Below are positions 37,581-46,828 of a stretch of 48,142 bases of DNA, piece after piece. Origin of the DNA: a virus; IMG/VR virus record IMGVR_UViG_3300046753_000257, positions 1 to 48,142 of that record. One strand, written 5' to 3'. Within the stretch, counting starts at the first letter, position 1. Each line of letters starts with the position of its first letter. The translations under genes and the position numbers were made by a program. Under the pieces are notes generated by a model, which worked only from the letters and a program-made list of their open reading frames with translations, made no database searches and was not told the DNA's origin.

Positions 37581-40500
37581 TTAAGTTAAAGTGGTGCTCT
37601 TCCAACCACCGTTGATGTACACGTAAAGATAGCAGGTGTTAGATACAATCCCTAACTGCATAGTGCCTTCAGGTGCTGTAGCTGTAGGTGCTGATGTGAG
37701 GATCTGAGGCAAAGCCATAGTTCCGTCAGAATTACTCTGGAACATAGGGAGGCCAGAAACATCATTAACACCAAACAGCGTGCCTGTAGTTGTGGTGTCT
37801 ACTTGGAATAAGTCGTGCGTACCGTCGTGTATTGTAAAGGTGTCCGCAGTGCCTGTTGGGTCGAGTTCTATATCGAGGTTAAAGCCGTTTGTGTCAATGG
37901 TTCTGTCTGCGTCAAGCGTCTGATCAGCTGTACCTATTCCTCCTGATCCTCCTCCACCACCACCAGAAGGCGTGGCGAAAGCAAGATCACCATTAGCGTC
38001 TACTTCGAGCACCTGACCAAGCGTTCCAGTGGCCGTAGGTAGGGCGTACCCCGTGCCTGTTAAGTCACCTACCTCGATACCGCTAACCTTAATTACACCG
38101 CTGGCTTTTATATTACCTACAACATCTAGTCTTTCCGTGGCACTTCCAAAAGTGTTACTATAAGCATTACCAACTTTAAGACCGTCGGAGGTCCAGTGAC
38201 CGTAGACACGCGGGGTTGAAGCGCCTGGGACGCTTGAGGTAAACCATATGTTATTTGTATAGTTTCCAGTATTTATCTGAAGACCTTGAATAGTTCCAGA
38301 AGGGTCCCAACCAATAGAGCCCCAGTAGTTGTTGTTGTAATTAGTTTGGTTACCACGAGGTCTAAAAACAAGTTGAGACGCATAATTACTTGTTCCACCA
38401 TCCGCAAACTCAAACACACTGTTGAAACCGAGGGAAGGGTTGTTTACTTCTGTCCCGATCAGCATGTTTCTGTTCTTTACAGAAACTTGACCGTTAGTTC
38501 CATCTAGCTTGAGAACGTTCTTATGGGTGTAGGTGTGAAAGTCATAACCTTGAGTACTAGAGCTATTTCCTGTCCATTCTAACCAGTCATAAACAAATGC
38601 TGTGTGCTGGAATGTTTGCAGGTTTTCTGCTGTTCTAAGGTGCATTCCTTGTCCTAGTATCCCACCACTTAAGTTAACAACATTACCACTTATAGAAACA
38701 CCTAAATCACTACCTCCAGATAAATCTAATATTTTATCCCCATTGGTTTCAGCAAATCTATACTGATTCGCTTTGAAAGTAGGACCATAATTACTATGGT
38801 CTCCTATCTCAACAATTAACTTATCAGCACTTCCATGCCACCCCCCATCCAAGATCAATTTAGGATTATGTCCTGCCGCAGCATCACCATTAATTGTTAA
38901 GGTTCCAGCATTACCAGTGTCATCACCTCTAACCCCAACCACAAGACTGTTGTGGATTTTTACTTTCTTGTTATCAAACTCCCCGTATATAAGCGGGGTA
39001 GTAGAGTTGGAGTTCTCTATGTAGAGCTTGTTGGACTCTGTGGTAAGCGCAGACCCAGATGAGTACCCAATAAGAACATTACTAGCTCCAGTCGTCATGG
39101 AACTTCCAGAACTTTCACCGACAGAAACGTTATAAGAACCCGAACCTTTTCCAGCTCCTCCCCCTACAACAGTATTATTGCTTCCGTTATTACCCCCTGA
39201 ATTATAGCCTATGTAAGTACCTCCAGCATTGCTATCTCCTGCGCTTGAACCAACAGCAACACCATAACCACCCGTCTTTGCGTTAGAACCAATGGCGGTT
39301 CCGTAAGTGTTACTGGAATAGGCGTTATTCCCTACCACAGTCATCCAACTACCGTTAGTTTTTCCTCTAGCTTGCGACCCAATAGCTGTTACTCCCTGGG
39401 CGCCAGACGTCATGTTAAGCCCAGCTCTCCACCCAACAAAGGTTTGGCCATGGTCGCTATTCGACCCTGTTGTGGCATGACCCGCTAGATAACCTACAGC
39501 CACAACTTTATTCCCCGTGGATAAAGATAAACCAGCATGATAGCCAAGCGTAGTGTTTTGACTCCCTGTAGTTAGAGCCGTGCTAGCTTGATACCCAACA
39601 GCTGTATTCTCTGTACCTGTAGTTAAAGCTGTTAATGCTTGGTAGCCTACAGCCACTGTGTTGGAGAATGTGGATGAGCCGCCTGTCCCCTTGCCAGATT
39701 CAAAACCTACTAAAACGTTTGCGCCGCCGTTATTTTGCTGACCAGCAGTAGACCCAATAGCTACGTTGTCGCTATAAGTTCTAATACTATTGTATACCCC
39801 ACCAGAATTTACACCAACAGCCACGTTGTTCGAGCCTACTATAGTAGACATTGAGTTGCTACCAATGGCTACGTTGTTGTCTCCATTTGATACCCTCATA
39901 GCTCTATTCCCAAGGGCTATATGATGTCCGTCTTGAAACTGAGTTTGATAAAGGCTTTCTGTGCCCATTGCGATAGAGTGAACACCCCCATTGGCCGCCC
40001 CCATAGCGTTATAGCCAATTGCGATTCCAGATTGGACAATCCAGGCCGCTCCCCTACCCGCATTTCTTCCTAAAAAAATATTATCAGAATAAGCGGAACT
40101 AAGCTTACCAGAACCCTTTCCAATAGCTATGTTGTAAGTGCCTCCCGCCGAAGCTCCTTCACCAATAGCCACAGAGCTAGTCCCAAGAACATATTGACCA
40201 GTTCCATCGCCAATAGCAACGTTTTTAGTTCCAGTCGTTATTGTGTTCGTTCCAGCGTTTATTAGAATATTACCCCCAGTGGCAGAATCTTTCAATTGAA
40301 GTTGTCCAACAACATCCAAGGATTCAGCAGGTGTCGTAGTTCCGATACCTACGTTGCCTGCGGTGTAGTAGATGTCGTTAGTTGAGGTTGTCCAGGGTGA
40401 TCCAGAAAAGTCAACGAAAGAAACAGCCCCGTTTCCGTCAGTTTGTAATAGCTGACCAGCAGAGCCATCTGCTGATGGCAAAGAATAGGATACGCTAGAT

Positions 40501-41162
40501 GTGTCACCCACCTGTATAGCTCCATTAAACCTTGCGTTACCGTTTACGTATAGGTTGGTAGAGGTTGGTATTTGACCAGACTCATTTACAGATATAGTAG
40601 CGTCATTGGCAAAAAGACCAGGTATAGAGCCTCCTGTTGTTGAAGAGAATATAGGGCTAACAAATTGATATCCAGCTGATGGACTACCCCCAATAGCTGC
40701 TACGACATAAGTGCCAGGAGCATCTTCAAGAAGTTTAATCTTGTCATCTACTGGATCCCAAACCAAAGCTCTCTGAGAAACAGGGCTTACATTTCCAACA
40801 GTCGGTATAACCTGAGTTGTTAGATTAGATGTATCAAAGTCTACAGTTACGTTATCTATATCGTTGATATCGTCAATTACAGTTCCGTCAATACCAGGCT
40901 CTCCCTGAATACCTTGATCACCCTGTGGGCCCTCTTCACCCTGTTCACCTTGATCACCTTGAATGCCCTGCTCACCTTGAATACCCTGTTCACCCTGTTC
41001 ACCCTGTGGGCCAATCAGAGAGTCTAAGTAGTCTTGTACAGTTCCAGTATTTCCTTCGTCTAACCATACCTGATAAGCGTTATCACCTTGCTCACCTCGA
41101 ACGCCTTTAATACCCTGGACACCCTGAGGACCCTTAGATACTGTAATTTTTATTTTCGCCAT
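37581..41162 (-). CDS. Long tail fibre with collagen-like and YadA-like repeats, 1193 aa
   Basis: Residues 11-27 and 51-93 are G-x-y collagen-like repeats (GPQGEQGEQGIQGEQGIQGD), separated by an AYQVWLDEGNTGTVQDYLDS linker. Residues about 315-740 hold many 14-residue-type repeats of the kind NVAIGxxA/SVAIGEGASAGG, the left-handed beta-roll of trimeric autotransporter (YadA/Hep_Hag) heads. A further beta part, a poly-Gly hinge (SGGGGGGSGG) and a C-terminal domain (LQLGIV-like GTMQLGIVSNTCYLYVYING) follow. A homotrimeric adhesin for host attachment is likely. It carries no signal peptide, as expected for a virion protein. Confidence 0.8.
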   Translation of the reverse strand: MAKIKITVSKGPQGVQGIKGVRGEQGDNAYQVWLDEGNTGTVQDYLDSLIGPQGEQGEQGIQGEQGIQGDQGEQGEEGPQGDQGIQGEPGIDGTVIDDINDIDNVTVDFDTSNLTTQVIPTVGNVSPVSQRALVWDPVDDKIKLLEDAPGTYVVAAIGGSPSAGYQFVSPIFSSTTGGSIPGLFANDATISVNESGQIPTSTNLYVNGNARFNGAIQVGDTSSVSYSLPSADGSAGQLLQTDGNGAVSFVDFSGSPWTTSTNDIYYTAGNVGIGTTTPAESLDVVGQLQLKDSATGGNILINAGTNTITTGTKNVAIGDGTGQYVLGTSSVAIGEGASAGGTYNIAIGKGSGKLSSAYSDNIFLGRNAGRGAAWIVQSGIAIGYNAMGAANGGVHSIAMGTESLYQTQFQDGHHIALGNRAMRVSNGDNNVAIGSNSMSTIVGSNNVAVGVNSGGVYNSIRTYSDNVAIGSTAGQQNNGGANVLVGFESGKGTGGSSTFSNTVAVGYQALTALTTGTENTAVGYQASTALTTGSQNTTLGYHAGLSLSTGNKVVAVGYLAGHATTGSNSDHGQTFVGWRAGLNMTSGAQGVTAIGSQARGKTNGSWMTVVGNNAYSSNTYGTAIGSNAKTGGYGVAVGSSAGDSNAGGTYIGYNSGGNNGSNNTVVGGGAGKGSGSYNVSVGESSGSSMTTGASNVLIGYSSGSALTTESNKLYIENSNSTTPLIYGEFDNKKVKIHNSLVVGVRGDDTGNAGTLTINGDAAAGHNPKLILDGGWHGSADKLIVEIGDHSNYGPTFKANQYRFAETNGDKILDLSGGSDLGVSISGNVVNLSGGILGQGMHLRTAENLQTFQHTAFVYDWLEWTGNSSSTQGYDFHTYTHKNVLKLDGTNGQVSVKNRNMLIGTEVNNPSLGFNSVFEFADGGTSNYASQLVFRPRGNQTNYNNNYWGSIGWDPSGTIQGLQINTGNYTNNIWFTSSVPGASTPRVYGHWTSDGLKVGNAYSNTFGSATERLDVVGNIKASGVIKVSGIEVGDLTGTGYALPTATGTLGQVLEVDANGDLAFATPSGGGGGGSGGIGTADQTLDADRTIDTNGFNLDIELDPTGTADTFTIHDGTHDLFQVDTTTTGTLFGVNDVSGLPMFQSNSDGTMALPQILTSAPTATAPEGTMQLGIVSNTCYLYVYINGGWKSTTLT

Positions 41163-41566
41163 TACTTTTGAGCTATAGTCACGTCTTCATTTACCTTGAA
41201 GGTTCCGTATATCAATGTGTCTACCGATAGGACCAAACCATTTGAACCCGCAGACATATCTGTTCTGGTTTGCTGAACATCATAAACATAAAGACCAGAG
41301 TCCATAATCATGTCAACAGCATCTACGGAAAAGGTGACCAGGCCAGGAGTGTCTAAAGATATCTTAGGGGTTACGTCAACTATATTAAGATCAGATGTGT
41401 CGCTTGGGCGAACGTCCATCTTAAAGGTGTATTTATTTCTTTGATTATTAAGATCAAGAGCCACACCGTCATCATCCTTAAGCTCTAAATTAAGGGTAAA
41501 TGTATCCCCCTTCCTACATATTAAATCAAGACGCTGTGACCTGTCTAAGTTTAAAACCTTATCCAT
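41162..41566 (-). CDS. Hypothetical beta-rich structural protein, 134 aa
   Basis: Starts MDKVLNLDRSQRLDLICRKG, then GDTFTLNLELKDDDGVALDL and VSFSVDAVDMIM-like strands (LVTFSVDAVDMIMDSGLYVY). The arrangement recalls N-terminal BppU-like baseplate domains, which attach receptor-binding proteins to tails. It overlaps the large fibre gene by one base, so it may be the fibre's anchor. Domain match not certain. Confidence 0.5.
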   Translation of the reverse strand: MDKVLNLDRSQRLDLICRKGDTFTLNLELKDDDGVALDLNNQRNKYTFKMDVRPSDTSDLNIVDVTPKISLDTPGLVTFSVDAVDMIMDSGLYVYDVQQTRTDMSAGSNGLVLSVDTLIYGTFKVNEDVTIAQK

Positions 41567-41567
41567 A

Positions 41568-44000
41568 TTAGCCTAGTATTTCTGATGTAATATCTCCTGA
41601 TTCTTCTGGTAGCTCACTTCTCTCTCCCTGACGCTGAGAAAGCAACTTACTCTGCTCAACGGCCTGTTTCTTCACCCTCTCATCCTTCCTGTCTTCTTTA
41701 AGTACTTCGAGCTTCTCTTTGAAGTTTTCGTCGTCTTCTTTGAATCCAAGCGTGGCCTGAGCCTTGATCATTTCAATCTCTTTTCTAAACCCGTGCTTCA
41801 CCTCCTCAAGCTGTGCCTCAAGCTGCATCTTAAGCTGTAGTTCCTGAGCCTTTAGCTGAGCCTCAATCTGCATCTCTTGCTGCTTGGCCTGAGATGTAGC
41901 CTGGGCAGATGCCTGCTGGATCTGAGCCTGCTGCTGAGAGTTCTGCATGGCAATCTGCTGATTCATAGCAATACGCTTCTTACGACGCACTATCAACAAA
42001 CGCTCAGCTTGATTAATGTCCTTGAGTTGACGAACTGCGATAGCATCTTCTAGGTCAATCTCCTTTTGAGACAAAGCAATCTGAATGTTTTGCTCAAGGT
42101 ACTGACGCTCAGCCTCTTCCATTTCCTTAACTACACGTACACCGAAGTTATACATAGCTAAGTCCCTGAAAGAGCTAAGCACCTTCATGTTTTCCTTTCC
42201 TATAGCATTCTCATAAATCCTATACAGAACAGACTCTGGGTGAATTACCTGGAGGCACTTAACAATATCGCTGCAAACCTTCTTGTACAGAACCATAGAA
42301 GAGTTAGTGATGTCATATATAGCGTTGTTGGCTGCCGCTAAAGCCTGCTGCCTAACGCCAACCAGGGCGTCTCCCTTTGGTGAAGAAGCATCCATCACCT
42401 CGTTAATCCCCGTAGCATCACGGATCATACGCAGGTAGTGGTTGTATAAACCGATGAGCTCATTGATGTTGCGAATACTATTCCCGATTTCTCTAATAGG
42501 TGGGTTCTGAAATCCTCCCTCTGGATTCTTGCTTCTGTAGTAGAATACACCAGTCTGCTCGTAGATATCGTGAAGATCAAGTGGCTGTAGATCACCACCT
42601 TTACCTAGCTGAACATTTTCTAAGCCCTCGATGTCAATTATGATTCCGTCTGGCTTCGCCTTAGCCACTGCCTGCTGGATCTTCAAATGAGTTAGCTGCA
42701 ACTGATCGGCAAATCCGATACAGCTATCAACCATAGACTTAGGAAGCATCTCCATTAAGTTCGTAGAGCAAACAGAAAAAGAGAGGTTAGTCCTAGATAT
42801 ATCGTGAATATTCTTAGGTATGTTATTCTTCTTGCCGTAATCAAAAACAAAGTCAGTGCCTATGATGTAGCTACCCCCATAAACAGAAGCAGACTCAAGC
42901 TTAGACATCTCCCTGTTAAATACAGATTCTGATTGCGTTTTATAAGACCCTCCCTTAGAGTAGAACCCTACATTTCCGTACCTGCTTTCTTTGCTTTCAA
43001 AATACTCACAATCAACAGACATAAATTCAAAGTCCAAAATTCCAATCTTCTGATCGGCAGACCCTTTAGACGCATGATTTGCTCCAGCACCGTGAGCAGT
43101 TTGAGTGGTGAGATTGTTATTGCTCCCATATCTTTTTTGAGCCGATTTAGATACAGACTTAAACTCATCATCTGTGAGTTGATTTCCAACCAATCTCCTT
43201 AACTCCTGTACGGTAACGTACTTTACACAACCAGCGTAAGTCAAGTCGCCGAAGTTTGGATCTTCAGTGTAGCTATGAATAAAGGAAGATGGATCTACGT
43301 ATTCAGTTCTAATCCCGTACTCTGGGTCGTTAGTTCTTTGAACCACAGACATCCCAATAACAGCTAAATCATTAACACACCTCCTGAAAGTAGAGTCATT
43401 AAAATCGTTCCACTCAAGGGTTAGGTTAGTGGCTATCTGAGCAGCTATTTCAGAGGAAGATTTAATATTATTCCCTATGAAGATCTCGGCCTCCTCTAAA
43501 GTCTCTGGTATATCCTTTGACTTCATCCCTACGCTAACCCCAGTCTTCTCTTCGATTTTAGCCAACTGCTGCTTAGCCTCAATCATCATTTCGATCTTAC
43601 GCTTCTCCTTATCCTTATCGGAGGAGGAAAGAGGGTCTATAGCCTCTAAATTAGGGTAAGGAGATAGAGAGAGGATTTTATTTACTACAATACGGACAAA
43701 CTTAGGCAGGATAGGGACAGGAGTAAAATCTATATTCAGCATACTTCCGTCCCCGTTATTGGGGTCTAAAGAAGTTAGTAAACTTCTATATATACTGGTA
43801 TCTTGAGTACCATTAGCGTACTTCCTGTTTCTTTCAAATACCTTTTTTCTCTTGGTGTAGTTAGATCCGTTTTCGTCAATTTTACCCCACTGATGATATA
43901 TGGACTTAGCATACTTAAGGCCATAATCTTTGCTTTCTTTTTGATCGGAAGGAGCTAAAGGGTCTGGAAAGCTAGAAGAGTTTTTGTTGTTACTGTACAT
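41568..44000 (-). CDS. Portal protein
   Basis: 810 aa from ATG 44000; a TTG at 44006 is less likely. The N-terminal half fits large podovirus and crAss-like portals (SIYHQWGKIDENGSNYTKRK, then DFTPVPILPKFVRIVVNKIL). A clip/stem region holds INELIGLYNHYLRMIRDATG, followed by ALVGVRQQALAAANNAIYDI. The last 170 residues form a Gln/Ala/Glu coiled coil (QQAQIQQASAQATSQAKQQE), the barrel/crown type. The portal forms the dodecameric DNA channel and docks the terminase encoded next to it. Confidence 0.85.
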   Translation of the reverse strand: MYSNNKNSSSFPDPLAPSDQKESKDYGLKYAKSIYHQWGKIDENGSNYTKRKKVFERNRKYANGTQDTSIYRSLLTSLDPNNGDGSMLNIDFTPVPILPKFVRIVVNKILSLSPYPNLEAIDPLSSSDKDKEKRKIEMMIEAKQQLAKIEEKTGVSVGMKSKDIPETLEEAEIFIGNNIKSSSEIAAQIATNLTLEWNDFNDSTFRRCVNDLAVIGMSVVQRTNDPEYGIRTEYVDPSSFIHSYTEDPNFGDLTYAGCVKYVTVQELRRLVGNQLTDDEFKSVSKSAQKRYGSNNNLTTQTAHGAGANHASKGSADQKIGILDFEFMSVDCEYFESKESRYGNVGFYSKGGSYKTQSESVFNREMSKLESASVYGGSYIIGTDFVFDYGKKNNIPKNIHDISRTNLSFSVCSTNLMEMLPKSMVDSCIGFADQLQLTHLKIQQAVAKAKPDGIIIDIEGLENVQLGKGGDLQPLDLHDIYEQTGVFYYRSKNPEGGFQNPPIREIGNSIRNINELIGLYNHYLRMIRDATGINEVMDASSPKGDALVGVRQQALAAANNAIYDITNSSMVLYKKVCSDIVKCLQVIHPESVLYRIYENAIGKENMKVLSSFRDLAMYNFGVRVVKEMEEAERQYLEQNIQIALSQKEIDLEDAIAVRQLKDINQAERLLIVRRKKRIAMNQQIAMQNSQQQAQIQQASAQATSQAKQQEMQIEAQLKAQELQLKMQLEAQLEEVKHGFRKEIEMIKAQATLGFKEDDENFKEKLEVLKEDRKDERVKKQAVEQSKLLSQRQGERSELPEESGDITSEILG

Positions 44001-44032
44001 CTGCAATGAGTAGAGTTTTTATAACTCCAATG

Positions 44033-44040
44033 CAAATATA
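44033..44040 (-). promoter_or_regulatory. Bacteroidota-type -7 box (TATATTTG)
   Basis: Minus-strand TATATTTG in the 46-nt gap between terminase and portal, 32 nt before ATG 44000. It would drive portal, the 134-aa gene and the long fibre. Confidence 0.65.
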
Positions 44041-44046
44041 GTAAAA

Positions 44047-46179
44047 CTAGAAGTGCCAGGCTTTAGGTCTATGTGTTCTGAAGAACTTCCTGTCTTTGAA
44101 GTCAGAAACAATCTTTTCTTTCTTTGACTTTTGAGCACCAAGAAGGGCTAAACCAGAACTAATAGTTAAGTCAAACTTAGTCCGCTTATCTATCTTATAT
44201 GCAATCCAATCCTCTAGAGTTCGGTTGAAGTACATGTTCCCAAACTCCTCAGTCTCAGCCTTTATACCTACGTGATCGTGTATGTACGCCTCAATAGCCT
44301 GGGCGTGAGACTGTATCACATCCTGTGAGTTAGATGGAATTCCTTTGGTTCTTACATTCACCGAGGAGTTTCCTGTCTTGAGGAAGTCAGGTCGGTCCAT
44401 TAAGTAACCGTCGTAACCCCTTGATTCAAAGTACCTTACGATACCGTACTTATTGTTCTCTACAAGCAAAGGGTACCCGTAAAAGAAAGCGCACATCAGA
44501 ACGTCTTCATAGAAAATACTAGCCAGGTCAGGACGAGAAGCATACTCAACCACAAACATGTTTGCAGGGGCGTCCATACTAAACTTATTATACATGTGTA
44601 GAGCCCCCTTAGATCCCCTTCCGTCCACTGTAGCGTCTAGGTCATATGAGTCAACCCCTCCAACACCGATATGGCCGTTAGGGGCCACCTTTTTGCCTCG
44701 TTCATCCTTCTTTTGATTTCTTAGATTGTCAGGGGGCATCCAGGATACTCTAAACCTACCATTAGGGTCTGGAGAAAATACAACCTCTTCGTCTTTCTTA
44801 GTCCATATGAAGTTACCTCTTACTACGGGGTTAGGGAACATATCCTCATTGAACTCTATCTGCTGGTAGATCTTACCTATATTAAATAGACTACCCTCGA
44901 TACTATCTCTAAACGCTTCGTCCTCAGTGAAAGGGAACTGCCTAATAATCTCATTTAGCTCAGAGGGGTCATTCTTAAAAGAGCTACGCTCGTTCTTGAG
45001 GTAGGTCTTACTGCCTTGATCGACGACCTCTCCGTCTATGCCTTGTATGTGTGCGCTTTGAGAGGGGTCCTCAACAACAGCATTGCCGTAAACATCGAAG
45101 AAGCCTTCCAGCGCATCATAGGCTGGGATGAATATTCTGTATAGTCCAGACCTAGTTCTTCCGTTCTGGTTTCTTTCGTTGGGGTCAGAGTCAGCCCACA
45201 GTTCTCTGTACTCCTCTCCTCCTTTGTTCATGGGGTTTACCGTACTTCCCACGAGGGCCTTGCCAACTACCCTCTTACCTACGATCAAGCAAGTGCGCTC
45301 AATCCTCCAGGCTTCCCTGATGTCGGTAGGCTTCTCCCACTTACCAGCCTCATCGAGGTACAACATATGTAGCTTCTCACCGTCATATGCGTTATTGGTG
45401 GTGTTCTTCCAGTTGATTACCGTATTGAGGGCGTCACCAATCTGAGAAGTCTTGTTGTTTTTCGTAATACGCTTAGAGGGCTCACGAAATGCCAGCTCCA
45501 TACGGGGGTTTGTGGTACCGTCCTGGATGGGCTTGAAGAAGAATGGGTAGCTGCGAAATATCGCAACCACCTTCTTCATGAATATGTTCTCCTGTGAGTC
45601 TTTACCAGTCTTCGACTGTATGCCAAGAAGCTTCTCTTTAACTTGACTAGCTTCATCCACCAAGACAGAAGAGCATACATTAGTGTAGCCAGAACGACGG
45701 CACTTAGTATAAAGCTGACCGAAACAACGAGGATCAGCTTCACAAGCAGCCATGTGGGTAAAGATGTCTTTTTGGAAAGCAAGGTATGATGGGTATCCGA
45801 TATCAATTTTAGACCATTGTAGAAACATATAATGTCTCCCTGTAATATACGTAGGTTCCCCATTATTGTAAAACCATACACCGTCACGCCTACGCTGAAA
45901 CTCTTGTTCGATGTAAGAACGAAACTTGTTCCGAAACTCGGAAGGTTTTTCGAACCACTCATCCATACTGCGTATCCTACGCATTTCCTCTGGCATAGAG
46001 ATGCGTTTCCACAGCTGCAACTTCTTTGGTTGGTCATGGAAGAGAATTTCCGATTTGCGCGGTTTCTTTGGTAGTACCACGAGTAACCCGTGGAGCTCGA
46101 TAGTTTCTCCTTCTGTACCGTTAGGGTCGATCTTAATCCCCTTAGCTTCATAACCTTTTATGTCGATTAAATTAGACAT
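44047..46179 (-). CDS. Terminase large subunit
   Basis: 710 aa from ATG 46179; the upstream TTG is ignored. The ATPase part has LYTKCRRSGYTN (157-167 region) at the Walker A site, where the usual lysine seems replaced, and a clear Walker B LHMLYLDEAGKW (270-281; D276, E277). ALVGSTVNPM follows as motif III. The nuclease part has GVGGVDSYDLD with acidic residues and later VENNKYGIVRYFESRG. It resembles terminases of crAss-like and related Bacteroidota phages. It packages DNA through the portal. TGATG overlap with the zinc-ribbon gene. Confidence 0.9.
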   Translation of the reverse strand: MSNLIDIKGYEAKGIKIDPNGTEGETIELHGLLVVLPKKPRKSEILFHDQPKKLQLWKRISMPEEMRRIRSMDEWFEKPSEFRNKFRSYIEQEFQRRRDGVWFYNNGEPTYITGRHYMFLQWSKIDIGYPSYLAFQKDIFTHMAACEADPRCFGQLYTKCRRSGYTNVCSSVLVDEASQVKEKLLGIQSKTGKDSQENIFMKKVVAIFRSYPFFFKPIQDGTTNPRMELAFREPSKRITKNNKTSQIGDALNTVINWKNTTNNAYDGEKLHMLYLDEAGKWEKPTDIREAWRIERTCLIVGKRVVGKALVGSTVNPMNKGGEEYRELWADSDPNERNQNGRTRSGLYRIFIPAYDALEGFFDVYGNAVVEDPSQSAHIQGIDGEVVDQGSKTYLKNERSSFKNDPSELNEIIRQFPFTEDEAFRDSIEGSLFNIGKIYQQIEFNEDMFPNPVVRGNFIWTKKDEEVVFSPDPNGRFRVSWMPPDNLRNQKKDERGKKVAPNGHIGVGGVDSYDLDATVDGRGSKGALHMYNKFSMDAPANMFVVEYASRPDLASIFYEDVLMCAFFYGYPLLVENNKYGIVRYFESRGYDGYLMDRPDFLKTGNSSVNVRTKGIPSNSQDVIQSHAQAIEAYIHDHVGIKAETEEFGNMYFNRTLEDWIAYKIDKRTKFDLTISSGLALLGAQKSKKEKIVSDFKDRKFFRTHRPKAWHF

Positions 46180-46367
46180 CAATAACTCTGTCCGTGTGAG
46201 TTCATTCTGCCAAGCGAAGGTACGCCTTCTTTAGGGTTTTTTATCTCCATTTGTTCACCGCATTCGCACTGCCCTTCAGGGTAGTAAACGCTGCCGTTCT
46301 TAAACTTCATGGTAAGGCTTCTCACAGATTTCTCTGCTTTACATTTCTCGCAAATAAGATCAGGCAT
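46179..46367 (-). CDS. Zinc-ribbon microprotein, 62 aa
   Basis: Two Cys pairs, CEKC (residues 6-9) and CEC (about 34-36), frame a beta hairpin (SLTMKFKNGSVYYPEGQ), giving a probable zinc ribbon. Position immediately before the terminase gene and coupled by a one-base overlap suggests a packaging accessory, perhaps in the place of a small terminase; inference only. Confidence 0.6.
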   Translation of the reverse strand: MPDLICEKCKAEKSVRSLTMKFKNGSVYYPEGQCECGEQMEIKNPKEGVPSLGRMNSHGQSY

Positions 46368-46385
46368 GATTTTTAATTTAATTAG

Positions 46386-46459
46386 TACCCCCGCTAGGAC
46401 TCGAACCTAGGACCCACAGCTTAGAAGGCTGTTGCTCTATCCAGCTGAGCTACGAGGGC
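46386..46459 (-). tRNA. tRNA-Arg (anticodon TCT)
   Basis: Full cloverleaf on the minus strand: acceptor GCCCTCG/CGGGGGT with two G-T pairs, D stem GCTC/GAGC with loop AGCTGGATA, anticodon stem ACAGC/GCTGT with loop CTTCTAA, T stem CTAGG/CCTAG with loop TTCGAGT, discriminator A. CCA is not encoded. It decodes AGA/AGG, codons frequent in these late genes. It lies within the packaging gene cluster. Confidence 0.95.
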
Positions 46460-46602
46460 GTATAGTTAACCTCTAAGTGACCGCTTGTAACTGTTTGGTT
46501 TTCAAAATCATAGTCATCCCAATATACAAGTCCGCTTGGGTTATTTTGAGAATCGCTCTGCGAATCCTCCTGAGTAGTCTTTGTCTTTTTCGATTTCTCC
46601 AT
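46450..46602 (-). CDS. Possible microprotein overlapping the tRNA start, 50 aa
   Basis: ATG 46602 opens a frame reading MEKSKKTKTTQEDSQSDSQN and ending VTSGHLEVNYTPS. The first 62 nt overlap the 95-aa gene, and the stop TAG lies at tRNA bases 8-10. The middle (SGLVYWDDYDFENQTV) looks protein-like and the frame fills the gap between the gene and the tRNA. Real expression is uncertain. Confidence 0.35.
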   Translation of the reverse strand: MEKSKKTKTTQEDSQSDSQNNPSGLVYWDDYDFENQTVTSGHLEVNYTPS

Positions 46603-46828
46603 TGTCGTTTAGTTCTTTAACCATTTGTTCTAGCCTCTGGCGCTCCACCAAAAGCTCTTTACAGTCAATAGCAGTTTGCTTTATGGATTGGAGCTCGGCC
46701 TTACGCGCAGAGCCCCCCGCCTCAGGATCGACAGGCTTCTTTACCTCTTCAATCATGTTATTAATAGCTACCTCCATGCTCTGCATAAGTCTCCTGGCGG
46801 CGCTTACCGTAGTGAATTTACTAGCCAT
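46541..46828 (-). CDS. Helical hypothetical protein, 95 aa
   Basis: Almost entirely helical and charged: ARRLMQSMEVAINNMIEEVK and AIDCKELLVERQRLEQMVKE, likely a coiled coil. Its place upstream of the large terminase and its size would allow a small-terminase role, but no DNA-binding motif is evident. It directly abuts the co-chaperonin-like gene. Confidence 0.55.
   Translation of the reverse strand: MASKFTTVSAARRLMQSMEVAINNMIEEVKKPVDPEAGGSARKAELQSIKQTAIDCKELLVERQRLEQMVKELNDNGEIEKDKDYSGGFAERFSK

Noticed and set aside
38700-40250. Regular repeats that could be taken for a CRISPR array
   Set aside because: They are in-frame protein repeats (NxAIG-type beta-roll) of the long fibre, with no conserved palindromic repeat and no constant spacer length.
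35329-41162. Diversity-generating retroelement acting on the LamG-like or fibre genes
   Set aside because: No reverse transcriptase gene and no template/variable repeat pair with A-specific changes was seen.
44001-46182. TTG starts for the portal (44006) and the large terminase (46182)
   Set aside because: ATG codons lie two codons (44000) and one codon (46179) downstream; the latter gives a TGATG junction with the previous gene.
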